Source of the DNA: Eutreptiella sp. 'Long Island Sound 2002'
Taxonomy: Eukaryota > Euglenozoa > Euglenophyceae > Eutreptiales > Eutreptiaceae
Reading direction: 5' to 3'
Length of the DNA stretch: 64,000 nt
NCBI GenBank assembly: GCA_964036045.1
Contig: OZ038385.1
Span: 25,256,853 to 25,320,852 of the forward strand
The notes beneath the pieces were generated by a model that saw only the letters and a list, made by a program, of their open reading frames with translations, was not told the origin of the DNA and did no database searches. The position numbers and the translations under genes are program-made. This document shows, piece by piece, positions 10,640 through 20,605 of the stretch. The stretch's first letter is position 1, and each line of letters starts with the position of its first letter.

Positions 10640-11426
10640 AGAAGGTTTTATAGTGATTTCAACACTGTGTTTGTGCCTCTCCTGCTGCTTGCTGCTGGTG
10701 TAGGGTTTCCTGCTGCTTGTTTTTGATGAGTAAAATTTTTGAGTTGCTGAAATACAATCAATCCAGGATAGCCCAAGCCAGAGATAAGCGAGTAGAAGAG
10801 AATCGGGATCAAAAGCATGAAGGGCTGCAGTGTAAACAGTGAAAGATGAAAGGATATTCACAGAAACTGCAACTCAGGGCACATCTGATTGCATATTCAC
10901 AAAGATAGCTGAAATGTTTTGGAAAAGAGTTGAAAAACTGCCCCATGGTCACTCAATCTCCATAGTGCCATCTCAGGAGATGTGCACTCTTTGTTTTGGG
11001 TCCCATATGTGCTGAGGTGGCAGGGCATGTGGCGATGAGGTCACTGCCATGTCACATGGGATCTTCCTACTTAGCCAGGCTGACCGGGAATTGAACCCAG
11101 GACCTCTCAAAAAGAGGTGCCCAGCCCCCTAGAATGCATACCACTAGGACAGCTACGAATTCATGAGAAAACATAGATAAATTCATAGGCTCGGCCCTGG
11201 ATATGTCAGTTCTCAGTGGACTCAGGAAAAGATGAATAGCCTCACAATGATAGGGGATTAAGGGGTCCACTCCATATCCTGATTTAGTGTTTGGTTCCAT
11301 AGGTCAAAATGTGTTATCACCACTTTTGGTTGGGCCAATACTAAGATAGAAATGCCTGTGTGCTCAGTGCATCTCTAATACAACTAGAGTATGCCCCAAA
11401 GCATTGGAAAAGCACTTTTTCTTACT
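10640..11426 (-). repeat. E5 3' LTR (787 bp)
   Basis: In minus orientation it starts AGTAAGAAAAAGTGC at 11426 and ends AACCTTCT at 10640. It is the same family as the E2 5' LTR and of near-identical length. The adjacent AAGGGGGG tract at 11434-11427 (minus) marks it as a 3' LTR whose element body lies to the right. Confidence 0.8.
11070..11157 (-). other. tRNA-like segment inside the LTR (E5 copy)
   Basis: Same cloverleaf-like layout as in the E1 and E2 LTRs (A-box-like TAGTGGTATGC, B-box-like GGTTCAATTCCCGG). The would-be anticodon loop differs from the other copies, as expected for decaying or non-functional copies. Confidence 0.5.
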
Positions 11427-13493
11427 CCCCCCTTGTGCTGTGGTGGCCACCACTGTCGCACGTTTAGGAAAAAGCGCTTTTTTCTTGGCCTTTCCTTGGT
11501 TTCCACATCTACTTTAAAATACCTATAGTTTCCCTCACATAGAAAAATGGACGCTCACCATGTCTGGCGCCTTTTTGCTGCTTTGTTCGTGACATTTCCT
11601 ACAGAAAGCTCAGCGCTCATGGCGCTGCCGGGGTTCCTGTGGCTTGGTTGGGTTAGTATGGGAGCATGCCAAAACATGTGCATGTGCATCCCTCCCTCCA
11701 AGACGCAGCGCGACATAAACCCAACGCAAGTCACAATATACACACTTGCATGGGCTCTCGTAAACCTGCTGGCGACCTGTGACCTGTCTTAGGGCGAAGG
11801 GAGTCGTTAAAAAAATTAATTTGCCCCTTGATAGGGTCTTGGGTTCTGCTCAGTCTCTCCAGGCTGCTGCGTTTCGGCCCGAACACGGCCTACTCAGCCA
11901 GGCTGCGCGTGGGTATCTGTACAGACAGGAATGGGAGAATTAGGGACGAATCAACGCAAATGCGAAGCGACAACAGCTAAATCTCTCAAATGACGGCCTA
12001 GAATTTTTCTAAGACAACACACCTGAGCAGAATCCAATTGTGCATCAGAAGCACATTTTTATAAAAATTGTAGTCATCTCTCGAGTTTTTAAATCAAGAA
12101 ATTCCTACGCATAAAAAGGCGGCGCGCAGGAGCGGCTCCTAGCGAAGCGCCGGAAAATGCAGAAATAATGAGATTATAAACATATGTCTCACGTAGACTG
12201 GAAAATGACGAGACACACATTAATGAATAAACATACAGATTCCACCCACACTGACAGTAAGAATCAAATATCCAAGAATTTCAAAATCAACGAAAAGACT
12301 TCAATGAATCAGGTATAAACCACTGGTGTGGTCCTCTCGTATGCAGCATGCACATTGCTCGTCTCGTGTCTCCGTGAACGAGTCTTGTAGCAGCGCTAAC
12401 AAACGATAGAGGGCTAGATTAGAAAGATTGCAGGTGATTAGAGGTCAGATCAGGGTGATTAGACATACACACAAGTGCATAGCGACGTTTTTCGCTTGCG
12501 CCTTGTTTCACGTTCCCACTTGCTCTCTCTCTCCAGCGGTAGGTAAGGTGAGTTAGCCCAGGAGGGGCCAGCCCCTGCTGGAGTTCGTGATCGTGGGGTA
12601 AGATTAGTAGGAAAAGCAAGTTTTGACAACGGCAGGTCGTTCACTCGTGCATGCTCGTGCATTCACACACGCATTAAAGGGTAGGCCACGCGAAATGCGC
12701 ACGGTAAACCTTGCTTAGGTTACCCAGGGGCTCCTCGGTACGTTCTTTAAGAGAACCTGAGGAGTCTCTTAACGCTTGCTTGCTTGACAGGGCGTGTTTG
12801 AGGACAGTGTATTATAGGTCACACTGAGAAGCGTATAATACGTGGAGTGTGGCTTGGTTCCTCAGCCGCAAACACCCCTTCATTGGCCTTTGCTTTACAG
12901 GTGGGCAGGTAGGGTGATTGGTGCAGCAGCATACCGTTTTTTTCTAGCCCTGCTAAACAAGGGCGCTGATCACACAAACAATTGACTGCACCTCCGCCAG
13001 GAGTGGCGAGGGCAGTTCAACTCCATCGACATCCACGCTGTGCACGCAACAAGAGCACCCCTTCCCTCCAAGCCCTAGCAGGGGAAACGCGTTGTGGCGT
13101 CCCCTGTTAGGCGACAGTTGCTTAGCAGCGGTCTGTTCTCTTGTCTTCTTCACACGAGGGTCATTAGGACTCACGACTTGACCTCCAACAACACCCAGTA
13201 GAGCGTGTGTGTAGGAGTGGTAATCCTGAGTGGGGGCTTGAGCCAGTTGCAGAAGTGCTTGCCCACCAGGATGGTGCCACTGTAGGTAGGGTGTGTAGTG
13301 TAGTGGTCTTCCTGTCCCGCGTGCTTTTCCTCGTGGGCAGGGGAGTGCGTTAGCTTTTGGCCTTTAGCAAAAATGGGCGTTTTGTATGCCCTTAGCACAC
13401 TTGGCCACCCCTCCCCCCTAGTAGGTAGGGCTTTTGCCGTCTTTCCCCAAGGATAGGCGCCAGCACAGAAAGTCGAAGACGATGTGGTCCCCG
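11427..13493 (-). other. E5 3' noncoding region
   Basis: Minus-strand counterpart of the E1 3' region. It starts at the TTTCTGTGCTGGCGCC block near 13475 and ends at the polypurine tract beside the LTR. Contains the conserved TATAATAC inverted repeat at 12809-12841. The body upstream of 13475 is not pol, so E5 has lost its coding part or is recombinant. Confidence 0.55.
12809..12841 (-). other. Conserved TATAATAC inverted repeat (E5 copy)
   Basis: GTATTATA and TATAATAC, 8-bp arms with a 17-nt loop; perfect here. Confidence 0.45.
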
Positions 13494-13794
13494 ACTCATG
13501 AGTCTGTGGGGCATTAGTGAATAAACCTTCATGGTGTTCGATTTGTTGAACCATTTGTTGCAACCGACCACTCTGGTTGAGCAACGATAGGACCTCCATA
13601 GCATTCGCTAGCTCAGCTGTCGTCATGTTACTCGCTGAAGGCACTGGGCGTGGAGCTACAGCTTCAGCATACTCAGGACATGTAGGCGCAGGAAAACGAT
13701 AGGCTTCGAATCGAGATCCGTCTAGAGGTACTTCTGGGGTTCCAAACCCGGCCATGGTAGGCGCGACTAGTTCCTCATCGGAGACCGGTATCAT
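13171..13794 (-). pseudogene. Chimeric ORF at the E5 breakpoint, function unknown
   Basis: From an ATG at 13794 (in-frame TAA just upstream) it reads about 207 codons. The first 105 or so have protein-like composition and a Leu/Gln-rich helix (ELANAMEVLSLLNQSG), perhaps a coiled coil or the start of a Gag. The second half is the translated 3' noncoding block shared with E1-E3, so the frame crosses a junction near 13475. Unlikely to be a functional gene. Confidence 0.3.
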
Positions 13795-13803
13795 GACTTG
13801 CAC

Positions 13804-14782
13804 GTCGTTTTCGGAGGCGCCTGTAGCTTATAGGCTGCTTGGAGTTCTCACAGGGTGCATCTCAATTTTTCAGACTCGATTCTCTGAGTTCAGGAATTCT
13901 TCTCCGTCCCTTACTAAATTTCCAGGCTGGAATTGAATCGAAATTAAATCCAAGGGATACTGGATTTAGGCAGAGCAGGTTTTCTCTGCTACCAGTTAGA
14001 TTTGGCACCCTCCTCAACAACAGCAAAGTAATGGGCTCATAGTATTGTAGTCTTCCAGCTTAGTCCATAGCAAAAAGCGACTATGAAACACAATCATTAT
14101 TTACACTCATGTTCACTCCTTACCTCTCTTCCACTCTCACCATACAAATATCCCTCTGGTAGTAAAATACACCTAGTTAGGACTTACCTAGGAAGCACCA
14201 CGTGCTCCCTGGTGTCGCCACCAGGCGCCTCTCCTCTATCTATCTCTCTTCTCTCCTCTTGTGTTTGGGGCTTGGCTTAGGCCTAGGTATACTCTTGGGA
14301 TCCCCCAATGCATGAAACATGCTTGGGACCCACCGAATAGGCATTAAAATACATGTAGAAGTAGGGACAACCATGGAAAAGGGTTGTAGAGTAAATAGAG
14401 GTCCCTTAGAGGCCTTAGACTCCCTCGAAGGTAGTATGTGTGGTATCACTCACAAAATGAGTCGATCATGCATGACATGCATGATAATCCATGATGTCAA
14501 AAATGTGATCATCCAAATTCAAAGAGTTATGAAAAATGAATAGTATAACCTTCTTAGGAACCTATGAGAGTGGGGTTGTGGTTGTGTTAGTTCTGAGCGA
14601 AAGTGAAGTTTTGGGTTGGAATGTGAAAAACACATGGTAGGGCGCCAGCATGTCATGACACATGATGCATGACACATGACACATGATGCATGATGAATGA
14701 TGATGATGATGAATGATGATGATTGATCTGAATCTGCTCTGAGTTCAAACAAAGTACACTCTGACTTCAAAATATATACTCC
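13804..14782. other. No gene seen; ends in a microsatellite
   Basis: AT-rich, many short stops. A GATGAATGATGATG-type simple repeat occupies about 14649-14725. Confidence 0.4.
14649..14725. repeat. CATGACACATGATG / GATGAATG microsatellite
   Basis: Degenerate runs of CATGACA and CATGATG pass into (GAT)n with GAATGAT interruptions. Confidence 0.8.
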
Positions 14783-16542
14783 ATGGGGCTGAATCTCACT
14801 ATATCACACCACCGTTTTAAAGTCCCCTCACATAAAACCCTCGATCCATCCCCTTTCTCCACCATCCCACTCTGCAGCAAACATTCTACCCCCTTCCCCT
14901 ACCCCTTCAGTTCGACGCGCTCCACCAGAACATACATCCAGTTTGATCTCAGAAATGTCATTCCTCTACCCCCCAGTGGCACTCTCGACTATTGGAGCTG
15001 TCACGACTTCATCGAAGCTATTCAACATCACCCAACCGCCACCATCATTTACACTGATGGTTCCAACAACCCTACCAAACCTCTATTACCATCCGGCTCC
15101 GCCGCCATTATCACCACCCCCTCCTCAACACTAGCCATAACTTCCACGTGCCCCATTAAAGGCTCCTACCCCGCAGAAATCTACAGCATTCTCATGCTCT
15201 CAACCTTTCCTCTACACTCATTACCTCAACCCATCATCATCCCAATCGACAACCTCTCAACCTGCAGTACCTTAAACTACATCATGTCACACTCCCACTT
15301 CCCTTTGTCCTCCTCCATCGATCCTTTCTCTTTTTGGTACTACTTGATTTGGTCCTCACTCAACCAATCTAAACTTGTTCCACTCTTCGTGTGGTGCAAA
15401 GGACACGTCGACATCCTAGGGAACGAAATCGCTGACTCTATCGCCAACTGGATTCTTCACAATCAATACCAACACCCCAACAACTACCTCCCATCAGTCA
15501 CTTCCCCCATCCTTACCATCGGTTTCAGCATACTTCCCGGAAAAATTTCCAACAAAAACCTGACCACTCAACTCCCTCAACATCATCATAACAACATCCA
15601 TCTCTCACTCAGCAATGACTACTTTCTACACTCTTCATGGTTCTCCGTGTTCTCATTTAAATGGGTGAACGGCCTTTTCTCTTGTAAAGGCTACAAACCT
15701 CACTTCATCCTCAATGATTTGAAATGCCCGATGTGCTCCCTCATTCATCCTTTGGACCCCCTGTCAACTCTCTCATACTGCACCTCCAACTAGTCACCTT
15801 CGCGAACTCTTCAAGAACGGACGGCCACTACCCTTCCGCCACACCGTAATAAACTGGATCCCCACTGCTCCTAGGGGAGAAGTCCGCAACTATTTCAACA
15901 CCCTTGTCCCCAACTCTCTCAGCAACCTTCTCCGAACCCCACACAGCAACAGGTAGGTAGGTAGGTATCTTCGGGAGCTCGGGATGCCTCCTTTGACATT
16001 GCAGGAAGAAGGTCTTACCAAGGGGACGTCCTGTCCCTCCCACTGCCCTATGTCAGGTGCCTCTTGAGCCGCTCCCGCATGTGCTTGGGAAGGCATTGTC
16101 GCGGCCACCCGGTCAATGTGTCCCAGGTGGGAGGGTGTCCCCACATGTGTCCATGGGTAGGGCCACATGCCCCCTCCTTTGGGCGGCAGCTCTGGGGGCT
16201 GCCCAGCCGTGTGGAGTATCTCTCACCACAAGGGGTATTGCTCCCGCTAGTCTACGGTACGACCGCCTCACCCTTGTGGCTTGAGTTGCGGGGCTCAGCA
16301 ACCTTCTCCAAACCCCACAGAGAAACACCACTTATGCTCACCATATAAACTCACTCACCAAAGCCCTCCAATATCGTCGCAAACCCGTTTCCAAAGCCTC
16401 GGAGTCTATCAGAGACTGGTTCATTACGAACCCTCTAAACCTTGACCACCTCGAGCCTCACGCCCCTGACAACCCCTGGTTTACACCAATGTCTGACCTC
16501 AGCACCTCCTCCAGCGCTCCAACAAAACTTACCTATCCATAG
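14783..16542 (+). pseudogene. Non-LTR retrotransposon ORF2 C-terminal fragment with RNase H
   Basis: The first 336 codons hold an RNase HI domain at about residues 88-220: IIYTDGS (first catalytic Asp), AEIYSI (Glu), PIDNLST (Asp), and VWCKGHVDILGNEIADSIA (the His and last Asp). A C-terminal Cys/His segment, CPMCSLIH...LSYC, at about 313-333 is typical of LINE ORF2 ends. TAG at 15791 ends the frame, but the +1 frame continues with matching protein (SHLRELFKNGRPLPF...), so a single-base shift is present near 15790. The frame then runs into a nested insertion at 15951 and resumes after it (TYAHHINSLTKALQYRRKP) to TAG at 16540-16542. The reverse transcriptase is absent upstream: 5'-truncated. 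Confidence 0.8.
15951..16293 (-). mobile_element. Short 5'-truncated retroelement with (TACC)n tail, nested
   Basis: A 343-bp insertion in the RNase H pseudogene. On the minus strand it ends in TACCTACCTACCT. It is flanked by 33-bp duplications of the host frame (15918-15950 and 16294-16326; 30 of 33 bases match), which is the signature of target-primed reverse transcription. G+C-rich, no frame recognised. Confidence 0.8.
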
Positions 16543-17177
16543 AAACAACCACACAACAAACCCACCAACAAACACCCCTACCAAACTCGCTCCTCTCACA
16601 AAACAAAACCTTTATCACAATTCCACCGCTTGAGCCTCACACCCCACAACTTCCCTAACACAACGTCTTCTCCCTCACCTTCATCTCCACATTCCAATTT
16701 CACCACTTCCCGCCACCACCTCCCAAAACCTTTCTACTCTGCTCCAAAAAGCCGCCGGCTGAACCCCCCCTCCCTACTGAAAGATGCATGAAAGCTCCCC
16801 CCCCAAACAAAACCATAGTCCCCACCTGCCCTCCATTTTCCCATAGCCACAGCTCCCCCCCCCCCCCCTCACAGAAAAAATTCACGTTCGCCAATTCAGT
16901 TCTTTTTCTTTTCGTGGTGCCAGCATACCCATCTCTGCTCCCCGATTTTCTTTTTGGTTTATATGTCTGCTAATCTGTGAACTCTGTCTACCTGGGATGA
17001 TCCATCCGTCACAGAGCTCAGGTTCTTTTACAGGCTTACAGACCACTGGATTTTTCTGACGATCCAGACAAACAGGCACACCCATTTTCACTGGAGCCTG
17101 CAAACCCAGGCCCATATTTATGTTCTAGTATTATGTCTTACTGCAGATGACCCTGTTTTCAGTTTCAAGCCCTTTAA
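16543..17177. other. No gene seen; C-rich tracts
   Basis: Low-complexity A/C-rich sequence with runs of C (16798-16803, 16856-16868), then ordinary AT-balanced sequence up to the LTR-like repeat. Perhaps the 3' end of the non-LTR element. Confidence 0.35.
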
Positions 17178-18517
17178 CTCTGCTGGTCAGCCTTGTTTCA
17201 GGTGCAAACCAACCACAAGTGTTACTCCAACAGGGCTCTGGTCATACCCTATCTCTTTTAATTTCATCACGCCTTTCAAACTGCTTCCTCTCCTGTTGGT
17301 AGCCCAGCAATATTTGATTGCCATTTGTCACTCTCCCTAGGCTATTGGTGCCTCACTGGGCAGTGCTTTGCACCCAGGGAATTTTACGGTGGCATGATCT
17401 ACTTGTACGGGTTCCATTCCCGCGGCTGTCCTTCGAGAAACCACGCATTGTGAGCAGTTTCTGATGATGTTTTGGGCGGGAAACCGCCATGTCTCAAAAA
17501 CAAAATAGGCAGACAGGAACAGTATGAAATACCACCGAACGCCGACTGAAGGCAAAATGGTTGTTTTCGTAGTGCGAACAAGCAGATATTTTGGATCCTG
17601 CTGCATCCTGCCATATCCTGCCGTATCCTGCGGTATCATGCTGTATCCTGCCGTATCCTGCCGTATCCTGCCGTATCCTGCCCCATCCTGCCGTATCCTG
17701 CCACTTTCTGCCGTATCCTGCCGTATCCTGCCACCTCCTGCCGTATCCTGCCGTATCCTACCGTATCATGCCGTATCCTGCCATATCCTGCCGTATCCTG
17801 CCGTATCGAATACGCGTATCAGGGAAACCCTTTTGCGAGGCCTCGCAGTGCGAATAGGAAAATGTTACCCTTTCACAGCATTTTGGAAACCACTGGCCTA
17901 AAAGTTGGATTTTTAAGGTAGGAGACAAAACGCATGGAGAGGACAACAACAAAAAGCAATGTTTTGTAGCTCAAGAACCTCCAAAATATGGTGCATTCTA
18001 CAGAAAAGTGGGGAAAATAGCAAACATTGTGAGAGGTTTTTTGGAGGAAAATCATGCATTTGTGCGGGTAATTGGGCCAAGAAAGTGAGTAGTCAAATTT
18101 TGTGGTTAAAAAAAGTAGGTAAATCGGGCAAATTACCTGTACAAAATTTGCAGACAGCCCGGTACAAAAGCGTACCTGCTTCGGCCATCTAAGAATAAGT
18201 GATAGAAACAATCGAGTATAGGGGTCTTGAGGTGGGGGACCACTAGGCTTAACCTACAAGGCCCTAGGCAAGAAGTGCCTACTTTATTTTGGTATTACCT
18301 CCATGAAGGAAGATACCTCCGCTCAGTTGAGTGGTAGGGGTGAACTTCATTGGGGGGCTAGGGTTATAACCCTAGTTACTTTGAGAAAGTGTACTTCAAG
18401 CTTCAAAAGAGTGATAAAAATGATTAAGTGTTAGTCTCAACATCATCCCAAGGTTTAGGGGCGGCTTGGCCTGGATGAAGTACCCCAGGAAGGACATGGT
18501 AGTGACTTTTTCTTACT
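17178..18517 (-). repeat. LTR-like repeat, copy 1 (about 1340 bp)
   Basis: Nearly identical to 24488-25825. On the minus strand it starts AGTAAGAAAAAGTCACTACC, the same terminus as the E3 LTR, and its first 300 bp clearly match that LTR. It contains a decanucleotide minisatellite and a shortened palindrome (TTGCGAGGCCTCGCAG, 17833-17848). Confidence 0.65.
17593..17812. repeat. TATCCTGCCG decanucleotide minisatellite, copy 1
   Basis: About 22 tandem 10-mers (consensus TATCCTGCCG) with scattered variants such as CACTTTCTGC and CACCTCCTGC. Confidence 0.95.
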
Positions 18518-18880
18518 CATGCCATCCGCCAACTCCGTACTTCTGCACGTGCAGGGCATTCACGGTTGCCTCACCGGGCGGTACTTGTCCCATGGCATGT
18601 GCTCCGGCATCGGCGCTGTCGGCATACGGGGGTGGGGGTCCCTCTATGGCGAGGTACTCTCTTTGCGTTGGGACTGTTGACCCGAGTAGACTCTGGCCGA
18701 ATCCCTGTGGCGGCACCTCTGCACTTCCCAGCATGCTCTGCCCAAATGCAGGCGGGTAGCTGGGTCCACCGTGGCCCCACGGTTGATACCCGTGTCCAGC
18801 ATGGCCTTATCCAGCTGGGGGTGCCATCTGATGATGATGCCGGTGGTGTTGACGATGTTGGTGATGATGCTGGTGATAAT
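18518..18880 (-). other. Fragment of the element body next to LTR-like copy 1
   Basis: Matches 25826-26188, including the first codons of the His-rich C-terminus of the 26115-27831 frame. Homology stops at about 18880, where the C-rich element begins. Confidence 0.6.
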
Positions 18881-18960
18881 GCGTCCTCCAGCCAGGGGAC
18901 AAGCCCCCAGCCCGCGCCCTGGCCCAAATCACCTCAGGGAAAGCGGGCTACCACCTGGGA

Positions 18961-19944
18961 TTGGCCATGCTCTGCCTGACCCACTGGATCCAGGGCCGCT
19001 GGCCACCCATGGGGACCGTGCCCTGGGTTTGGGCCATCCCCACCGCCCACACACAGGTCGAAGCGGGCCCGGACACGCGACCAACCCCCCCCCCCAGACC
19101 GCAGCAATCCCTCACCTGCGGGTACCACGCCATCCACAGGGTCCTCAACCGCGTGGGTCTTAGCCCAAAGCTAGCATACCCCCTTCCCACCACTGACCAG
19201 GAGGTCCACCAGATACGCAAGATCGTCTGCGAAATCCTTGCCGCGGCAGCAGAAGACGGCAAGCTTCTCCTCCAAACCGCCGGACCTACAACTGGCCACA
19301 CAAGCGCGCCGCAGCGAGCGCACACATACACCGACACAGCACACCCCACCGCACAATCCATGCCCTCCCCTCTCGCTGCTCACCCGGAGACCCACACACG
19401 CCCACCATCGCACGCACCCCCGGGCCCCGCGACACGGGCCTCCCCCACCCGCCCGAACACCAGCACACGCCCGCCACACACCCACCCGCCGGACACCCCT
19501 CACCACCCCCCACACTCGACAACCCACACACACCCGCCGAGAGGAGCCCCGCGCCCCGCGGCACGCCCACCCCACCCAGTGGCCCGCCCACGCCCCCCGC
19601 ACACACCCCAGAAAACCCAGGCCCAGCCCCCCCGGCCCCTGAATGCAGCCCACGCGAAATGTTCCCCCCCGCAGACGCCAACCCACACAACCTCGCACAT
19701 TGCAGGACCCGGGCCCAGCCAAGCCACAAGGAGAAGGCCACAGCCCCGCGCCTCCCTCCCCCGCCGCTTCGACCAGATCGGCCCGCCGGGCCGCCAGGTC
19801 ACAACCGGGCCCCCCCAGCCGCCCGCCCCGAACCTACAGCCCGAGGACATGCCCTCCATCCTCCCCGCCGTGGCTGCAGCAGAAGCCGCCGCCAGCAAGC
19901 CCGCTTGCATCACAGCCCAACCCGCGTCCACCACCTCCTCCTGA
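18961..19944 (+). CDS. Candidate ORF with a possible C48-type cysteine protease end
   Basis: Only the first 100 codons look like a folded protein: a Trp-rich stretch (MAMLCLTHWIQGRWPPMG), then QQSLTCGYHAIHRVLNRVG, then a helical segment. Gln followed by Cys-Gly before a helix resembles the C-terminal active-site box of Ulp1/adenain-like cysteine proteases. The His and Asp that should lie upstream are not visible, so this would be a truncated remnant. The remainder is Pro/Thr/His low-complexity sequence dictated by base composition. The protease assignment is inference. Confidence 0.3.
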   Translation: MAMLCLTHWIQGRWPPMGTVPWVWAIPTAHTQVEAGPDTRPTPPPRPQQSLTCGYHAIHRVLNRVGLSPKLAYPLPTTDQEVHQIRKIVCEILAAAAEDGKLLLQTAGPTTGHTSAPQRAHTYTDTAHPTAQSMPSPLAAHPETHTRPPSHAPPGPATRASPTRPNTSTRPPHTHPPDTPHHPPHSTTHTHPPRGAPRPAARPPHPVARPRPPHTPQKTQAQPPRPLNAAHAKCSPPQTPTHTTSHIAGPGPSQATRRRPQPRASLPRRFDQIGPPGRQVTTGPPQPPAPNLQPEDMPSILPAVAAAEAAASKPACITAQPASTTSS

Positions 19945-20605
19945 TCCTCAGCCTCGTCCACCTCCTCCACTTCATCCTCCGACCCCCCCCTCCCCGCCGC
20001 CCTCATCCTCAAAGACACGGCAAAGGCCAAAGCCGCGGCCCCACGCACCGACCCCCCGACCCCCACACAGGCGACTTGGGCACCCCGGCAACGCACCGTG
20101 AAGACCCCCGACCCGACATCGGCTCCCTCACACCTCCGGACAGAGGTCCTCCTCAACCTGGAACCGGACCCCAACCCCAAACCCGACCCCAAACCCAAGC
20201 CGGCGCCCACGCCAGCACACACAACACCACAAACGCAACGACACAAACACAACCGAAACCACCCCAACCCGGACCCTCACCCAAGCCAGGACCCCCCACC
20301 CACCACAACCCACGCCCCCCTCCCACCGGCACCCACAAACAGCGCAGAGACGGCCATCCAACACGACCCCGTCCAAGCCCTCGTCCGCATCCCCGTCACC
20401 AAGCGCCCCGTCATCCATCCCCCGCAAACCACCACCACCGCCGGCCAAACCAACCCAGGGACGTGGGACCCCTCGACCACCGTCACCGTCAAGCCCGTCC
20501 CCCAACCCGCCCCCCCTGCCCACCACATAGTGCAGCCCCAGGGGCTGCCCACGATGCCCAACCCCCCACCCCCACAAGGGGGACCGGAAAACCCACAAGG
20601 GGTCC

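Noticed and set aside
13171-13480. C-terminal half of the 13171-13794 frame as a conserved protein
   Set aside because: It is translated 3' noncoding sequence shared with E1-E3, where the same frame is not kept open.
17593-17812. CRISPR-like array
   Set aside because: Tandem 10-mers without spacers; a minisatellite.
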